Assembly (NCBI RefSeq): GCF_038594945.1
Contig: NZ_JBCFYD010000001.1
Coordinates: 62,001-126,000 of the forward strand
Source of the DNA: Fodinibius sp. Rm-B-1B1-1
Lineage (GTDB): Bacteria > Bacteroidota > Rhodothermia > Balneolales > Balneolaceae
Direction: 5' to 3'
DNA: 64,000 nt
Shown here: positions 18,810-27,571 of the stretch, piece by piece
How positions within the stretch are numbered: the stretch's first letter is position 1
Layout: each line of letters starts with the position of its first letter
The notes under the pieces: generated by a model
The model's input: the letters and a program-made list of their open reading frames with translations, nothing else
Database searches by the model: none
Told to the model about the DNA's origin: nothing
Program-made: the position numbers and the translations under genes

Positions 18810-19886
18810 CTATGCTACTGTGATATTATCATCAAGATAGACATCCTGAATAAAGTTAAGCAGTTTTACACCTTCATCCATTGGACGCTGAAATGCTTTG
18901 CGACCACTGATAAGTCCCATACCGCCAGCACGTTTATTAATGACAGCTGTGCGAACCGCTTGAGCAAAATCATTTTCCCCAGAGGAACCACCTGAGTTAA
19001 TCAATCCCGCACGCCCCATATAATTATTAGCAACTTGATAACGCGTTAAATCAATGGGATGATCACTGGAAAGCTCATCATAAATATCTTCATCCAACTT
19101 ACCATAAGAAGAATCACCCATATTCAATGCTTTGTATCCACCATTTGTTGTTGGCTGTTTCTGTTTAATGATGTCAGCCTGAATAGTTACTCCCAAATGG
19201 TTAGCCTGACCAGTAAGATCAGCCGATGCATGGTAATCCTCACCGTCAACCTTAAATGCAGAGTTTCGTGTGTAGCACCAAAGAATGGTAGCCATACCCA
19301 GCTCGTGAGCACGTTCAAAGGCTTTAGCAACTTCCTGAATTTGCCGGCTGGATTCTTGAGACCCAAAATAAATTGTTGCACCAACGGCAACAGCTCCCAT
19401 ATCAAAAGCACGCTCTACCGAACCAAACATAATTTGGTCGTATTTATTGGGATAGGTCATCAGCTCGTTATGGTTAATCTTAACAATGAAGGGAATTTTG
19501 TGAGCATATTTGCGAGCAACAGATCCCAACACACCAAAAGTAGATGCAACACCGTTGCAACCACCCTCGATAGCCAGCTTAACAATTTTTTCGGGATCAA
19601 AATAATCGGGATTTGGTGCAAAAGATGCCCCGCCTGAATGCTCAACACCTTGATCAACCGGTAAGATCGACAAATAGCCTGTTCCTCCCAGTCGCCCATT
19701 GTCTAACAACGTCTGCAAGCTACGCAGTACACGCGGACTGCGATCTGACCCCGTCAACATATCATCAACATATGACGGACTCGGTAGGTGTAAGTTATCT
19801 TTCGAAATCGTTTCGCATTTATGGGTCAACAGATCTTCTGCCTCATCACCCAGTAGTTCTTCAATACTTTTCTTTGCTAAAGCCAT
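18810..19886 (-). CDS. fbaB: Class I fructose-bisphosphate aldolase, DhnA/FbaB type
   Basis: The 358-residue protein matches the DhnA/FbaB class I aldolases, with [16 protein letters not shown] near residue 70 and VKINHNELM near 136. The lysine segment ADIIKQK near residue 241 probably carries the Schiff base. It cleaves fructose 1,6-bisphosphate to dihydroxyacetone phosphate and glyceraldehyde 3-phosphate without a metal. Length suits the Bacteroidota form, which is longer than archaeal enzymes. It stands alone with a terminator after it and a 190-bp upstream gap. Confidence 0.9.
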   Translation of the reverse strand: MALAKKSIEELLGDEAEDLLTHKCETISKDNLHLPSPSYVDDMLTGSDRSPRVLRSLQTLLDNGRLGGTGYLSILPVDQGVEHSGGASFAPNPDYFDPEKIVKLAIEGGCNGVASTFGVLGSVARKYAHKIPFIVKINHNELMTYPNKYDQIMFGSVERAFDMGAVAVGATIYFGSQESSRQIQEVAKAFERAHELGMATILWCYTRNSAFKVDGEDYHASADLTGQANHLGVTIQADIIKQKQPTTNGGYKALNMGDSSYGKLDEDIYDELSSDHPIDLTRYQVANNYMGRAGLINSGGSSGENDFAQAVRTAVINKRAGGMGLISGRKAFQRPMDEGVKLLNFIQDVYLDDNITVA

Positions 19887-20076
19887 AGCGTAGCTCCGGT
19901 TTAACTATCAATTACTAATTAAGATTGTGTGCTATTATAACAATTTTCATGATTCATATCACCAGCTAAATAAAGCTAATTTATAATATAAAAAGATTCA
20001 CTTTTGCATTTGCTCACCTTATGAATATCATCCAAGCCTTTAAATAACACTAAGTTTAACCTTAACCAACAAAGTT

Positions 20077-20658
20077 ATGAAAGAAGGCAAAATTAAAAAT
20101 AGTGACCTAAAAAAAGCGATTGTAACTAATGCCCCTGAGTTCCCAAAGTATACTACCCAACTGCTAAACTTAGCAAACCAAAACTCTCAAGCCACACGTC
20201 CCAAGAATGTCGGACAAATGACTGAACTTATTAAAGAATTTGATGGTAATAGTTTGGAAGAATGGAGGAAATGGTATAAAGAAAAACATCCTAATGCCAT
20301 TGATAACGCAACCCAAAAAATTGCTGACATGATTGAAAAACTCTCTAAAGCTATGCAGCAAATAGACGAAGAGATGATACAAGCATGGGTTGAAGAATTA
20401 ATTATTACCAATACTTACTCTGGACTAAATTTTCAAGAAGCAGTTTTAAAGAAAATTGCAAAATCGAAAAATAAACCTTTCTCTCCTGCGACTCCTCAAG
20501 ATGAATCGAAAGGCATTGACGGCTATATAGGTAACAAACCTATTAGTATTAAGCCCAAAACTTATAAAGCTAAAAAAGGATTAAATGAACAAATTGATGT
20601 AGAAATCGTTTATTACGAAAAACTAAAAACCTGCATCAAATTTAAATATGACTTTTAA
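20077..20658 (+). CDS. MjaI-family type II restriction endonuclease
   Basis: The 193-residue protein resembles the RE_MjaI family (PF09568), recognised by the segments LANQNSQATRPKNVGQM and WRKWYKEKHPNAIDNA. A PD-(D/E)xK-like core sits near the C-terminus: E-S-K-G-I-D then I-S-I-K-P-K (about residues 145 to 168). MjaI itself cuts CTAG. The gene is AT-rich compared with its neighbours and ends 8 bp from the stop of a convergent methyltransferase gene, the layout of an R-M pair. The assignment is by recall of family motifs, not by a search. Cleavage specificity in this host is unknown. Confidence 0.75.
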   Translation: MKEGKIKNSDLKKAIVTNAPEFPKYTTQLLNLANQNSQATRPKNVGQMTELIKEFDGNSLEEWRKWYKEKHPNAIDNATQKIADMIEKLSKAMQQIDEEMIQAWVEELIITNTYSGLNFQEAVLKKIAKSKNKPFSPATPQDESKGIDGYIGNKPISIKPKTYKAKKGLNEQIDVEIVYYEKLKTCIKFKYDF

Positions 20659-20666
20659 CAATTTCT

Positions 20667-21764
20667 CTATCCTTGATTTACCTCTGCAAAAAGAGTCCCC
20701 TTTTGGGGATAATCAAGCATAGCCTCGTCAAAATACTTACCCCGCACCGTACCTTCATATTGTCGATCAATTGTTTTAAGATAATTTAATAACAAAGGTT
20801 TCTCTTGCTTTGTTATCACCGGGAAACCATAATGATTATTTTCATACTTAAAAGCATCATCATCTTTTTTAGCTAATCGTTTTTTTACAAATTTTTTGTG
20901 ATCTAAAATCCGCTTACGAATTCGATCATTTAGCATACTCAAACTTTCAGTATGCAATAAAGAAAAAATCACATCGCTAAAACCTTTATCAATTTCATAT
21001 CCAATACTATTTCTACCCGAACAAAGAGCGGCCAATGATGTTGTTCCAGTCCCTAAAAAAGGATCTAACACCGTATCTTTCTTTATAGAGAACATATTAA
21101 TTAGTCGATATGGCAATTCAAAAGGGAAAGCCGCACTTCGATCTCTTATATTACTGTCAGCTAAATCCTGAAAAATACCTTTAAAGTCCCAGAGGTCAGA
21201 AAACCATTGGTTTCGTTCCTCCCAAAAATATGCGCTCTCTCTGCGTAACGACTTTTCATTTTTAGAGAAAGTTCTCTTCCCTCCTTTCCGAAATATCAGA
21301 ATATACTCATGTTCCAAAGTCACATATGCACTTGGTGGCATCATTCCCGATCCCATAAACTTATTAGGAGCATTCGTTTGTTTGCGCCATAGAATATTAG
21401 GCATATTGCTAAACCCAATATTTATAAAGGCATTAACAATACGTGCATGATTAGAATAGAGCTGAAAGTCATCCCCCACTTTACGTGTGGCATCCCCAAT
21501 ATTAATACAGGCAATTCCGCCATCCCTCAATACACGATACAGCTCCTGCCAAATAACATCTAATTGTTGATGCATGGATTCAAAAGCCCCTTTCCCATCA
21601 GATCTCTTTAACGCTTTCCTAATTTCAGGATTCATTTCTGCAAACTGTTCATCCCACATTTCAATCATCGGATAAGGAGGAGAAGTCACAACTAAATCAA
21701 CGGAATTATCAGCAATATCCATAGTCTTTGCATCACCAAACAAAATCTTGTGCGTCGTTTCCAT
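20667..21764 (-). CDS. Site-specific DNA methyltransferase, probably N4-cytosine, of a type II R-M system
   Basis: The 365-residue protein has motif IV as TSPPY near residue 33, which is usual for N4-cytosine methyltransferases. The cofactor motif I (DPFLGTGTTSLAA) comes later, near residue 233, so the order is that of beta-class enzymes. The region between holds the presumptive target-recognition part. It should methylate the site cut by the endonuclease that ends 8 bp away, protecting host DNA. The convergent arrangement without a visible controller gene means expression timing must come from the two separate promoters. Low GC suggests acquisition by transfer. Confidence 0.85.
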   Translation of the reverse strand: METTHKILFGDAKTMDIADNSVDLVVTSPPYPMIEMWDEQFAEMNPEIRKALKRSDGKGAFESMHQQLDVIWQELYRVLRDGGIACINIGDATRKVGDDFQLYSNHARIVNAFINIGFSNMPNILWRKQTNAPNKFMGSGMMPPSAYVTLEHEYILIFRKGGKRTFSKNEKSLRRESAYFWEERNQWFSDLWDFKGIFQDLADSNIRDRSAAFPFELPYRLINMFSIKKDTVLDPFLGTGTTSLAALCSGRNSIGYEIDKGFSDVIFSLLHTESLSMLNDRIRKRILDHKKFVKKRLAKKDDDAFKYENNHYGFPVITKQEKPLLLNYLKTIDRQYEGTVRGKYFDEAMLDYPQKGTLFAEVNQG

Positions 21765-21888
21765 AAGTATTTTTCAAATTGGCTTTATTGAAACGCAAAA
21801 TATATCAAAATTCGTAACTTATCGATGTTTTCTCAAAATCACCTTATATTATTCGTTCTTAAATTTCTAACCTAATATAGGTAATACA

Positions 21889-22881
21889 TTGAAAATAGGC
21901 GATATTGACCTTGGCAATAAACCGATTCTGCTGGCTCCTATGGAGGATGTGACGGATTCCCCATTCCGCACGATTTGCCGACGCAAAGGAGCTTCTGTTG
22001 TTTATACTGAGTTTATCAGCTCCGAAGCTATTGTTCGTGACAACGATCAGGCACTGCACAAAATGCACTTTACCGAAGAACAACGCCCCTTTGGCGTACA
22101 GATTTTTGGTGGACGTGAGGAAGCTATGGAAGGAGCCGCAAAAACAGCTGAGAGTGAAAATCCCGATATTGTAGATATCAATTTTGGCTGCCCGGTATAC
22201 AAAATTGCCAAGAAAGGCGCCGGTGCCGGCTGCCTGCGCGATCTGGATATGATGCAGCGTATGGCTAAAACGGTAGTCGATGCAGTGGATGGCATTCCCG
22301 TTACGGCCAAAACGCGACTGGGTTGGGATGAGCAAACTATTAAAATTCGGGAAGTTGCTCTGCGTCTGCAATCGGTGGGCATCAAGGCCCTTGCCATCCA
22401 TGCACGCACCCGTTCTCAAAAATATAAAGGGGAAGCCCGATGGGATTATCTTAAATACGTTAAAGACACACCCGGACTTGAGATCCCCATCATTGGCAAC
22501 GGTGATGTTACCTCTCCCGAAGATGCCAAACGCATGTTCGACGAAACGGGTGTTGACGGCGTAATGATTGGTCGGGGAGCTATCGGCAATCCCTGGATTT
22601 TTGAGCGCACCCGCCACTATATTGATACTGGTGAGCTGTTGCCCGAACCAACGGTTGAAGATCGCATTGATCTTTGTGCAGAACAGCTGCGCCGATCGGT
22701 TGAACACCATGGTGAACGATATGGTGTCATCATCATGAAAAAACACTACGGGCAATTTTTAAAGGGCGTTCGCAACAGCCGTCAATTGCGAGGGAACATC
22801 ATGCAAGAATCAGAAATGGAACCTATTATTGACTTGCTGATGGAGTTCAAAGATCAGGAAATGTTTGCGGTAGCCTCGTAA
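21889..22881 (+). CDS. dusB: tRNA-dihydrouridine synthase (DusB-like)
   Basis: The 330-residue FMN enzyme reduces specific uridines in the tRNA D-loop. It has the N-terminal PILLAPMEDVTDSPFR, the catalytic Cys in NFGCPVYK, the RNA-contact HARTRSQKYKG and the phosphate-binding IIGNGDV and MIGRGAIGNPW segments. All are normal for the Dus family. The start is TTG at 21889, since the family N-terminus begins right there and no ATG precedes it. A short AGG lies about 9 bases upstream. Assignment to the DusB subgroup rather than DusA is from overall length and motif form. Confidence 0.9.
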   Translation: MKIGDIDLGNKPILLAPMEDVTDSPFRTICRRKGASVVYTEFISSEAIVRDNDQALHKMHFTEEQRPFGVQIFGGREEAMEGAAKTAESENPDIVDINFGCPVYKIAKKGAGAGCLRDLDMMQRMAKTVVDAVDGIPVTAKTRLGWDEQTIKIREVALRLQSVGIKALAIHARTRSQKYKGEARWDYLKYVKDTPGLEIPIIGNGDVTSPEDAKRMFDETGVDGVMIGRGAIGNPWIFERTRHYIDTGELLPEPTVEDRIDLCAEQLRRSVEHHGERYGVIIMKKHYGQFLKGVRNSRQLRGNIMQESEMEPIIDLLMEFKDQEMFAVAS

Positions 22882-22917
22882 CTAATCAAGTCAAACAACA
22901 GGTTAACCCGCAACCTA

Positions 22918-23634
22918 TCAACTTAACAATTTACGCATCATTTGGGCACTTTCTATAGCATTACCGCCCGGATTATTGAAGTAGACCTGAGCATCCCGAC
23001 TTTCATCCAGTTGTCTTTGCACAATATCTGCCCAGGGTTCTAAATCAGGCTTTTGATAGGAATAACGATAGCCGGTCAACCCATGAAACCGTATGTAGAT
23101 GAAATCTGCTGTCGGAGTGCAATCATCTGGAAATTCTCCAGCACTCTGCCAGACGATAGCGGCATTTTTATACGACAACAATTCATAAACCTCCTCATCC
23201 AACCATGATATATGCCGAAATTCAAAGGCAAACTGTTGATCATCCGGCAACTTATCCAAGAACTGCTTTAGCCGCTCTGTGTCTTTCTTAAAGCTTGGCG
23301 GGAACTGCCAGTTAACGGTTTTTAGAGAATCTCCCAGCCGCCGCACTCTGCTCAAAAATGTATTCAGATGCTCATCCACATCCTTCATTTTGTTGTAGTG
23401 CGTAATACGACGATGTCCCTTAACAGAAAATTGAAAATCTCTTTCAGTCTTTCCCTTCCATCGCTCAACCGTTGAGACAGAAGGTACGTTATAATACGTC
23501 GCATTCACCTCAACGGTATCAAATTGGGATGAGTAATACGCCAAATAATCATTTTGTGGCAACCCATCGGGATAGAAACTATTTTCCCAATCCTTATATG
23601 ACCAGCCACTGGTTCCAATAAATAATTCAGACAT
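22918..23634 (-). CDS. DUF72 family protein
   Basis: This 238-residue protein matches DUF72 (YecE-like), a TIM-barrel family of unknown function. The markers are the N-terminal IGTSGWSYKDW, then FDTVEVNATYYNVPS, the conserved FEFRHISWL and the C-terminal VYFNNPGGNAIESA. The conserved acidic and aromatic residues suggest an enzymatic pocket, but no activity is established to my knowledge. It is transcribed away from the small membrane protein gene that follows. Confidence 0.85.
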   Translation of the reverse strand: MSELFIGTSGWSYKDWENSFYPDGLPQNDYLAYYSSQFDTVEVNATYYNVPSVSTVERWKGKTERDFQFSVKGHRRITHYNKMKDVDEHLNTFLSRVRRLGDSLKTVNWQFPPSFKKDTERLKQFLDKLPDDQQFAFEFRHISWLDEEVYELLSYKNAAIVWQSAGEFPDDCTPTADFIYIRFHGLTGYRYSYQKPDLEPWADIVQRQLDESRDAQVYFNNPGGNAIESAQMMRKLLS

Positions 23635-23713
23635 AATATTGGTTGTATTGAATCAATTCCTCCAAACCGAACGTATAGGTGGAAACGTACTGCATAATCA
23701 AATAGGAGACCGC

Positions 23714-23941
23714 ATGATCAATCGACTTCTCAGACTCATTTCCAGTGGATTTAGTGCATACAGCTTTTACGCTAATCCTGTCCGCTTTATCACTACTTTA
23801 GTGGGGATTCTTATTATCCCTTACCTGGCATATATCTTTTGGGGGACACTGATTATTATTGCTTTAGCTGGAGCGGGATTATTTTTCATATATAAAGCCG
23901 TCCGATCAACCCTGTCAGGTAATAATTTCTATCATTACTGA
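23714..23941 (+). CDS. Small two-helix membrane protein
   Basis: I start at 23714, where an AGGAG lies 6 to 10 bases upstream; the longer frame from 23639 runs back almost to the DUF72 start. The product of 75 residues has two adjacent hydrophobic helices (FITTLVGILIIPYLAYIFWG and LIIIALAGAGLFFIYKA). It is basic at the N-terminus. It overlaps the mscS stop by 7 bp on the opposite strand. No family is recognised, and the evidence rests on the ribosome site and helices. Confidence 0.5.
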   Translation: MINRLLRLISSGFSAYSFYANPVRFITTLVGILIIPYLAYIFWGTLIIIALAGAGLFFIYKAVRSTLSGNNFYHY

Positions 23942-24798
23942 TCAGCCTCGCTGCTAAATTGCTCGGCTCCTTTAACAAGCTCAATAGGCAACGGCTTTGA
24001 CTCGGAACCGGTATAAAATGAAACATGCGGAAATGGTATTTCAATACCCTCTTGGTCAAACTGCTTCTTAATTTCTTCCTGTATCGTATTCTTCAGATGT
24101 ATCCACTCATCAACCGGTGCCCAAATACGAAAATCAAGATCAATAGATGAGGTTCCAAAGGCCTCAAAAATAATCTGTGGTTCCGGCTCACTCAGGGAGT
24201 GCTTATTTTTCTCAGCCACGTCAAGCAAAATTTTGCGAACCTCTTCAATATCCTCTTTGTAAGCCACCGAAACCTTGGCATTAAACCGCCGGATAGGAAA
24301 ACGTGTTAAATTAATAACCTCGGTTTTGATAATGGTCTCATTGGGGATGCGCACAAACATATTGTCGAAGGTGCGAAGCTTTACTGAAAGCACATCAATC
24401 GACAGAACAATACCAATGGTTCCTCCCACATTTATTATATCATCAACTTTAAACGGCTGTTCGGCTATTAAAAATAATCCACTGATAATATTCGATACAC
24501 TCGTCTGAGATGCAAAACCAAGGGCTACACCTACAATACCCGCTCCCGCAAGCAGCGGTGCCAGGCTTATCCCCAGTTGCCCCATCACCGTGATCATCAT
24601 CAAAATAATACCGGTGTAAAACACTACTTTACCGGCTAACATACCATAATGCGGGGCATATTTTTTCGTAAAAAAGCGGCGGGCCCATCCGCGAAGCAAT
24701 AACAAAATCGGAATACTTATTACAATAATTAAAACTACTCTGACAAGTTGATGAACAGTTTCTTCTGGCAGATAATTGTAGATATTAAATAGATCCAT
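23935..24798 (-). CDS. Small-conductance mechanosensitive channel MscS family
   Basis: The 287-residue protein has three transmembrane helices. The pore-lining TM3 is rich in Gly and Ala (LAGAGIVGVALGFASQTSVS), followed by the beta domain (DIINVGGTIGIV) and the alpha/beta vestibule. This is the minimal MscS architecture. It releases solutes when turgor rises, which suits a bacterium facing changing salinity. It is the last gene of a serS - DUF432 - mscS run with 9-bp and 11-bp gaps. Confidence 0.9.
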   Translation of the reverse strand: MDLFNIYNYLPEETVHQLVRVVLIIVISIPILLLLRGWARRFFTKKYAPHYGMLAGKVVFYTGIILMMITVMGQLGISLAPLLAGAGIVGVALGFASQTSVSNIISGLFLIAEQPFKVDDIINVGGTIGIVLSIDVLSVKLRTFDNMFVRIPNETIIKTEVINLTRFPIRRFNAKVSVAYKEDIEEVRKILLDVAEKNKHSLSEPEPQIIFEAFGTSSIDLDFRIWAPVDEWIHLKNTIQEEIKKQFDQEGIEIPFPHVSFYTGSESKPLPIELVKGAEQFSSEADQ

Positions 24799-24807
24799 TG
24801 TGATACT

Positions 24808-25584
24808 TTAATTTGTCGGTCCTACCTTGAAAAATCGTTTAAACGTACGCGTAGCCAAACTTTTATGAACCTGCTTACGCGGCTTACTTAGTAATTGCTT
24901 TTTGGTGATTCCCTTGTGTAGCTTTCCGGTCATGATAACTTCGCTGTGCAAATCTTCTCCCTGGTAGATAATCTGTGTTTCATCAGCCCATAGCTCATGC
25001 TCATGGTAAAACATACTTAGGCGCTCAACGCGAAAGCAAAAGTGTGAAAAGGTTAACTCTTCAACAGATTTGTTTACAATTTTAATGGGGCAACTAACCA
25101 AATAAGGCTTTTTATCCACATGCGATAAATCGCGCCGCGCCTTTGTTTTTGCATGATAACAGAGTTCTCCTTCAATCTCAGTTCCAAACCAAGTCCGTGA
25201 TAACTTTACTGATGGCAACTCGGTAAGCTGATAGTCATTATCAGCCAGTGAAATACGTATCCAAACTGGTATTCGGGTATAAATCTGTATCTGTGTCTCA
25301 GGACTTATCTTTAAGCTGTATTCCGAATGAATTACAAGAGGTTTATCAGGAAATACTGGCTGTATAGCTACCTCAGCCGAACTATTTTTATGAGCCCAGC
25401 GTGACCATTCTGCATCTTTTGGAGGCTGATCCAGGTCCGCCTTTCGTTTAATCTCATCATTATAAGCCTGTGTAATCCAGACTTCTTCATTCCGATACTT
25501 TAGCCAAATATGTAACTCACCAACAGATATATGTTTTGTTTTTCCCTCTTCTAATGATTGCTTTCCCCAGATATCAGTATCCAT
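24808..25584 (-). CDS. DUF432-like protein next to MscS
   Basis: The 258-residue protein is soluble with mixed beta strands. It resembles DUF432, a family of unknown function that I recall beside MscS genes in archaea and some bacteria. The segments VWIRISLADNDYQLTELPS and RTWFGTEIEGELCYHAKTKA are its best-kept parts. It ends 9 bp before mscS, so joint expression is likely and a role as a channel accessory is an inference. Confidence in the family label is moderate. Confidence 0.55.
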   Translation of the reverse strand: MDTDIWGKQSLEEGKTKHISVGELHIWLKYRNEEVWITQAYNDEIKRKADLDQPPKDAEWSRWAHKNSSAEVAIQPVFPDKPLVIHSEYSLKISPETQIQIYTRIPVWIRISLADNDYQLTELPSVKLSRTWFGTEIEGELCYHAKTKARRDLSHVDKKPYLVSCPIKIVNKSVEELTFSHFCFRVERLSMFYHEHELWADETQIIYQGEDLHSEVIMTGKLHKGITKKQLLSKPRKQVHKSLATRTFKRFFKVGPTN

Positions 25585-25595
25585 AATATTTTTAT

Positions 25596-26876
25596 CTAAT
25601 TCGTAGGCGTAATAGTATCAGTTCCCATAAATGACTGTAGCACTTCAGGAATTTTAATACTTCCATCTTCCTGTTGATAGATCTCCAAAATTGCTGCTAC
25701 TACTCGTGGTAATGCCAACCCTGATCCGTTTAGCGTATGAAGAATTTCAGTATCACTATTATCTTTTCTACGACGAAGCATCATACGTCGGGCCTGAAAA
25801 CTTCCAAAATTAGAACAGGAACTTACTTCAAGCCATCGCTTTTGGCCTGGGCTCCAAACCTCTAGGTCATATTTTTTAGATTGTGTAAAGCCCATATCTC
25901 CCGTACACATAAGTAGAGTACGATATGGAATCTGTAGCTCTTCAAGCAATGATTCTGCATGTTCCCGCAGGCTTTCCAGTTCATCATACGCCGTATCCGG
26001 ATAAACAATTTTCACCAACTCTACCTTGTCAAATTGATGGAGCCGATTTAATCCTTTTACATCCTTTCCATATGAACCTGCTTCGCGTCGCCAACAGGGT
26101 GTAAAAGCGGCATAGTACAACGGGAGCTTTTCATCCTCCAGAATTTCATCACGGTGAAAATTAGTAATAGGAACTTCGGCAGTGGGAATAACGAAAAAAT
26201 CGTCGCGTGGAATCTCATACATCATATCTTCCTTGTCGGGAATCTGTCCTGTACCGCGAGCAGAATCTTCATTCACAAAGTAAGGCACCTGTAATTCGGT
26301 ATAGCCTGCTTCTGCCGCGCGATTTAAGAAATAGTTTACAAGCGCCCGCTGCAATCGAGCAATGGGACCAACATAAAATGGAAAGCCAGCTCCCGTTACT
26401 TTGGCACCCCGAGCAAAATCAATCCATCCCTGTTCTTCGACAATCTCCCAATGCGGCTTACGCCAATCCTCACCATGAGGTTCTCCCCACGTTTTAAAAA
26501 CTTCGTTATCCTCTTCTGTCTCTCCTATGGGTACTGATTCATGCGGCACATTTGGAATTTGTAGCAATAGGTCTTCCCGAGCTTGCTTGAGAGAACGCAG
26601 CTGCTCTTCCTTTTCCTGTATTTGCTCTTTGAGCTTAGTTGTATATGAAATGATTTCCTGGGCCTCCTCTTTTTTACCCTGCCCCATAAGCTCACCGATT
26701 TTTTGGGCTTTGGTATTGCTTTCGCTCCGGAGGTTATCTGTTTCCTCAACCAGTGAACGCCACTGTTCATCAACATTAATAACTTCATCAATAAGCTGGG
26801 GATTATCCTCTCCCTTATTTACCATCGCCTTTTTAACTATATCGGGATTATTCCTAATAAAAGTGACGTCTAACAT
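25596..26876 (-). CDS. serS: Serine-tRNA ligase
   Basis: The 426-residue class II aminoacyl-tRNA synthetase starts with the coiled-coil tRNA-binding arm (residues 1 to about 110). Class II motif 2 follows (FTPCWRREAGSYGKDVKGL), with the SerRS motif 3 region at HTLNGSGLALPRVVAAILE. It charges tRNA-Ser (and tRNA-Sec where present). Length and motifs are ordinary. It is the promoter-proximal gene of the serS - DUF432 - mscS group. I find no T-box or other leader in the 200 bp before it. Confidence 0.95.
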   Translation of the reverse strand: MLDVTFIRNNPDIVKKAMVNKGEDNPQLIDEVINVDEQWRSLVEETDNLRSESNTKAQKIGELMGQGKKEEAQEIISYTTKLKEQIQEKEEQLRSLKQAREDLLLQIPNVPHESVPIGETEEDNEVFKTWGEPHGEDWRKPHWEIVEEQGWIDFARGAKVTGAGFPFYVGPIARLQRALVNYFLNRAAEAGYTELQVPYFVNEDSARGTGQIPDKEDMMYEIPRDDFFVIPTAEVPITNFHRDEILEDEKLPLYYAAFTPCWRREAGSYGKDVKGLNRLHQFDKVELVKIVYPDTAYDELESLREHAESLLEELQIPYRTLLMCTGDMGFTQSKKYDLEVWSPGQKRWLEVSSCSNFGSFQARRMMLRRRKDNSDTEILHTLNGSGLALPRVVAAILEIYQQEDGSIKIPEVLQSFMGTDTITPTN

Positions 26877-27030
26877 CGGATACTATGTTTAAAAATTCTG
26901 TTGATAGTTTGGCTAAAGATAAGAGAGTTTAATGAAAGGTTTGAAACCAAAATACCCTTGAAATCAATCTGATTTTATGCCCATAATAAAATTTATATTC
27001 TCAGCGCCAAAAAGCTTGATCTCCTAAAAT

Positions 27031-27071
27031 ATTAAGGTTATTTTCTTAATTAAATAGAAAATTAAGGATAT
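27031..27071. promoter_or_regulatory. Possible Lrp autoregulatory site
   Basis: The AT-rich region before the Lrp-type gene has direct repeats ATTAAGGTTAT (27031-27041) and ATTAAGGATAT (27061-27071), spaced 30 bp apart or about three helical turns. An inverted CTTAAT lies between them at 27045-27050. The phasing fits an octameric Lrp-type protein binding its own promoter. This is pattern evidence only. Confidence 0.35.
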
Positions 27072-27080
27072 GAATATATT

Positions 27081-27557
27081 ATGGCCCACGGATTAGATGA
27101 AATTGATATTAAGATTCTAAAGCATCTGCAAAAAGATGGACGCTCTCAACGAAACAAATTAGCAGAGATCGTTCACTTATCAGTGCCCTCTGTATCAGAA
27201 AGAATGCGCAAGCTTGAAGAAAAAGACCTAATTACCGGGTACACGGCACTGCTCGATTCCAAGAAATTCAATTTTGATATTACCGCCTTTGTCTTTGTAG
27301 AAGTCGACGGTTCCGACAACTATCCCATTTTTATTGACAATGCGGTCTCGGAGCCCGAAATTCTTGAATGTCATTCCATAACAGGCGATGGCTCCCATAT
27401 TCTAAAAATAAGAACCGAGAATACAGCCTCATTTGAAAAACTACTTTCCAAAATTCAGTCGTGGGATGGGGTAAGTAAAAGCCGATCAAACGTAGTATTA
27501 AGCAGCTTCAAAGAAACCTCAGAACTACCTATCGAAAAAACAGTAGATCCCAAATAA
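27081..27557 (+). CDS. Lrp/AsnC-family transcriptional regulator
   Basis: This 158-residue protein has the Lrp N-terminal helix-turn-helix (IDIKILKHLQKDGRSQRNKL then VSERMRKLEEKDLITGY). Its C-terminal RAM ligand domain is marked by ECHSITGDGSHILKI. It binds DNA as an oligomer and is usually tuned by an amino acid. The downstream gene is only 14 bp away, so it is probably its target or partner. The ligand cannot be read from sequence. Confidence 0.9.
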   Translation: MAHGLDEIDIKILKHLQKDGRSQRNKLAEIVHLSVPSVSERMRKLEEKDLITGYTALLDSKKFNFDITAFVFVEVDGSDNYPIFIDNAVSEPEILECHSITGDGSHILKIRTENTASFEKLLSKIQSWDGVSKSRSNVVLSSFKETSELPIEKTVDPK

Positions 27558-27571
27558 CTTTCGCCCATACA

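Noticed and set aside
19059-19637. 192-codon plus-strand frame inside the aldolase gene
   Set aside because: It is the antisense shadow of a conserved enzyme.
21859-22755. 298-codon minus-strand frame inside dusB
   Set aside because: It mirrors conserved Dus motifs in the opposite strand and has no own motif or ribosome site that I can see.
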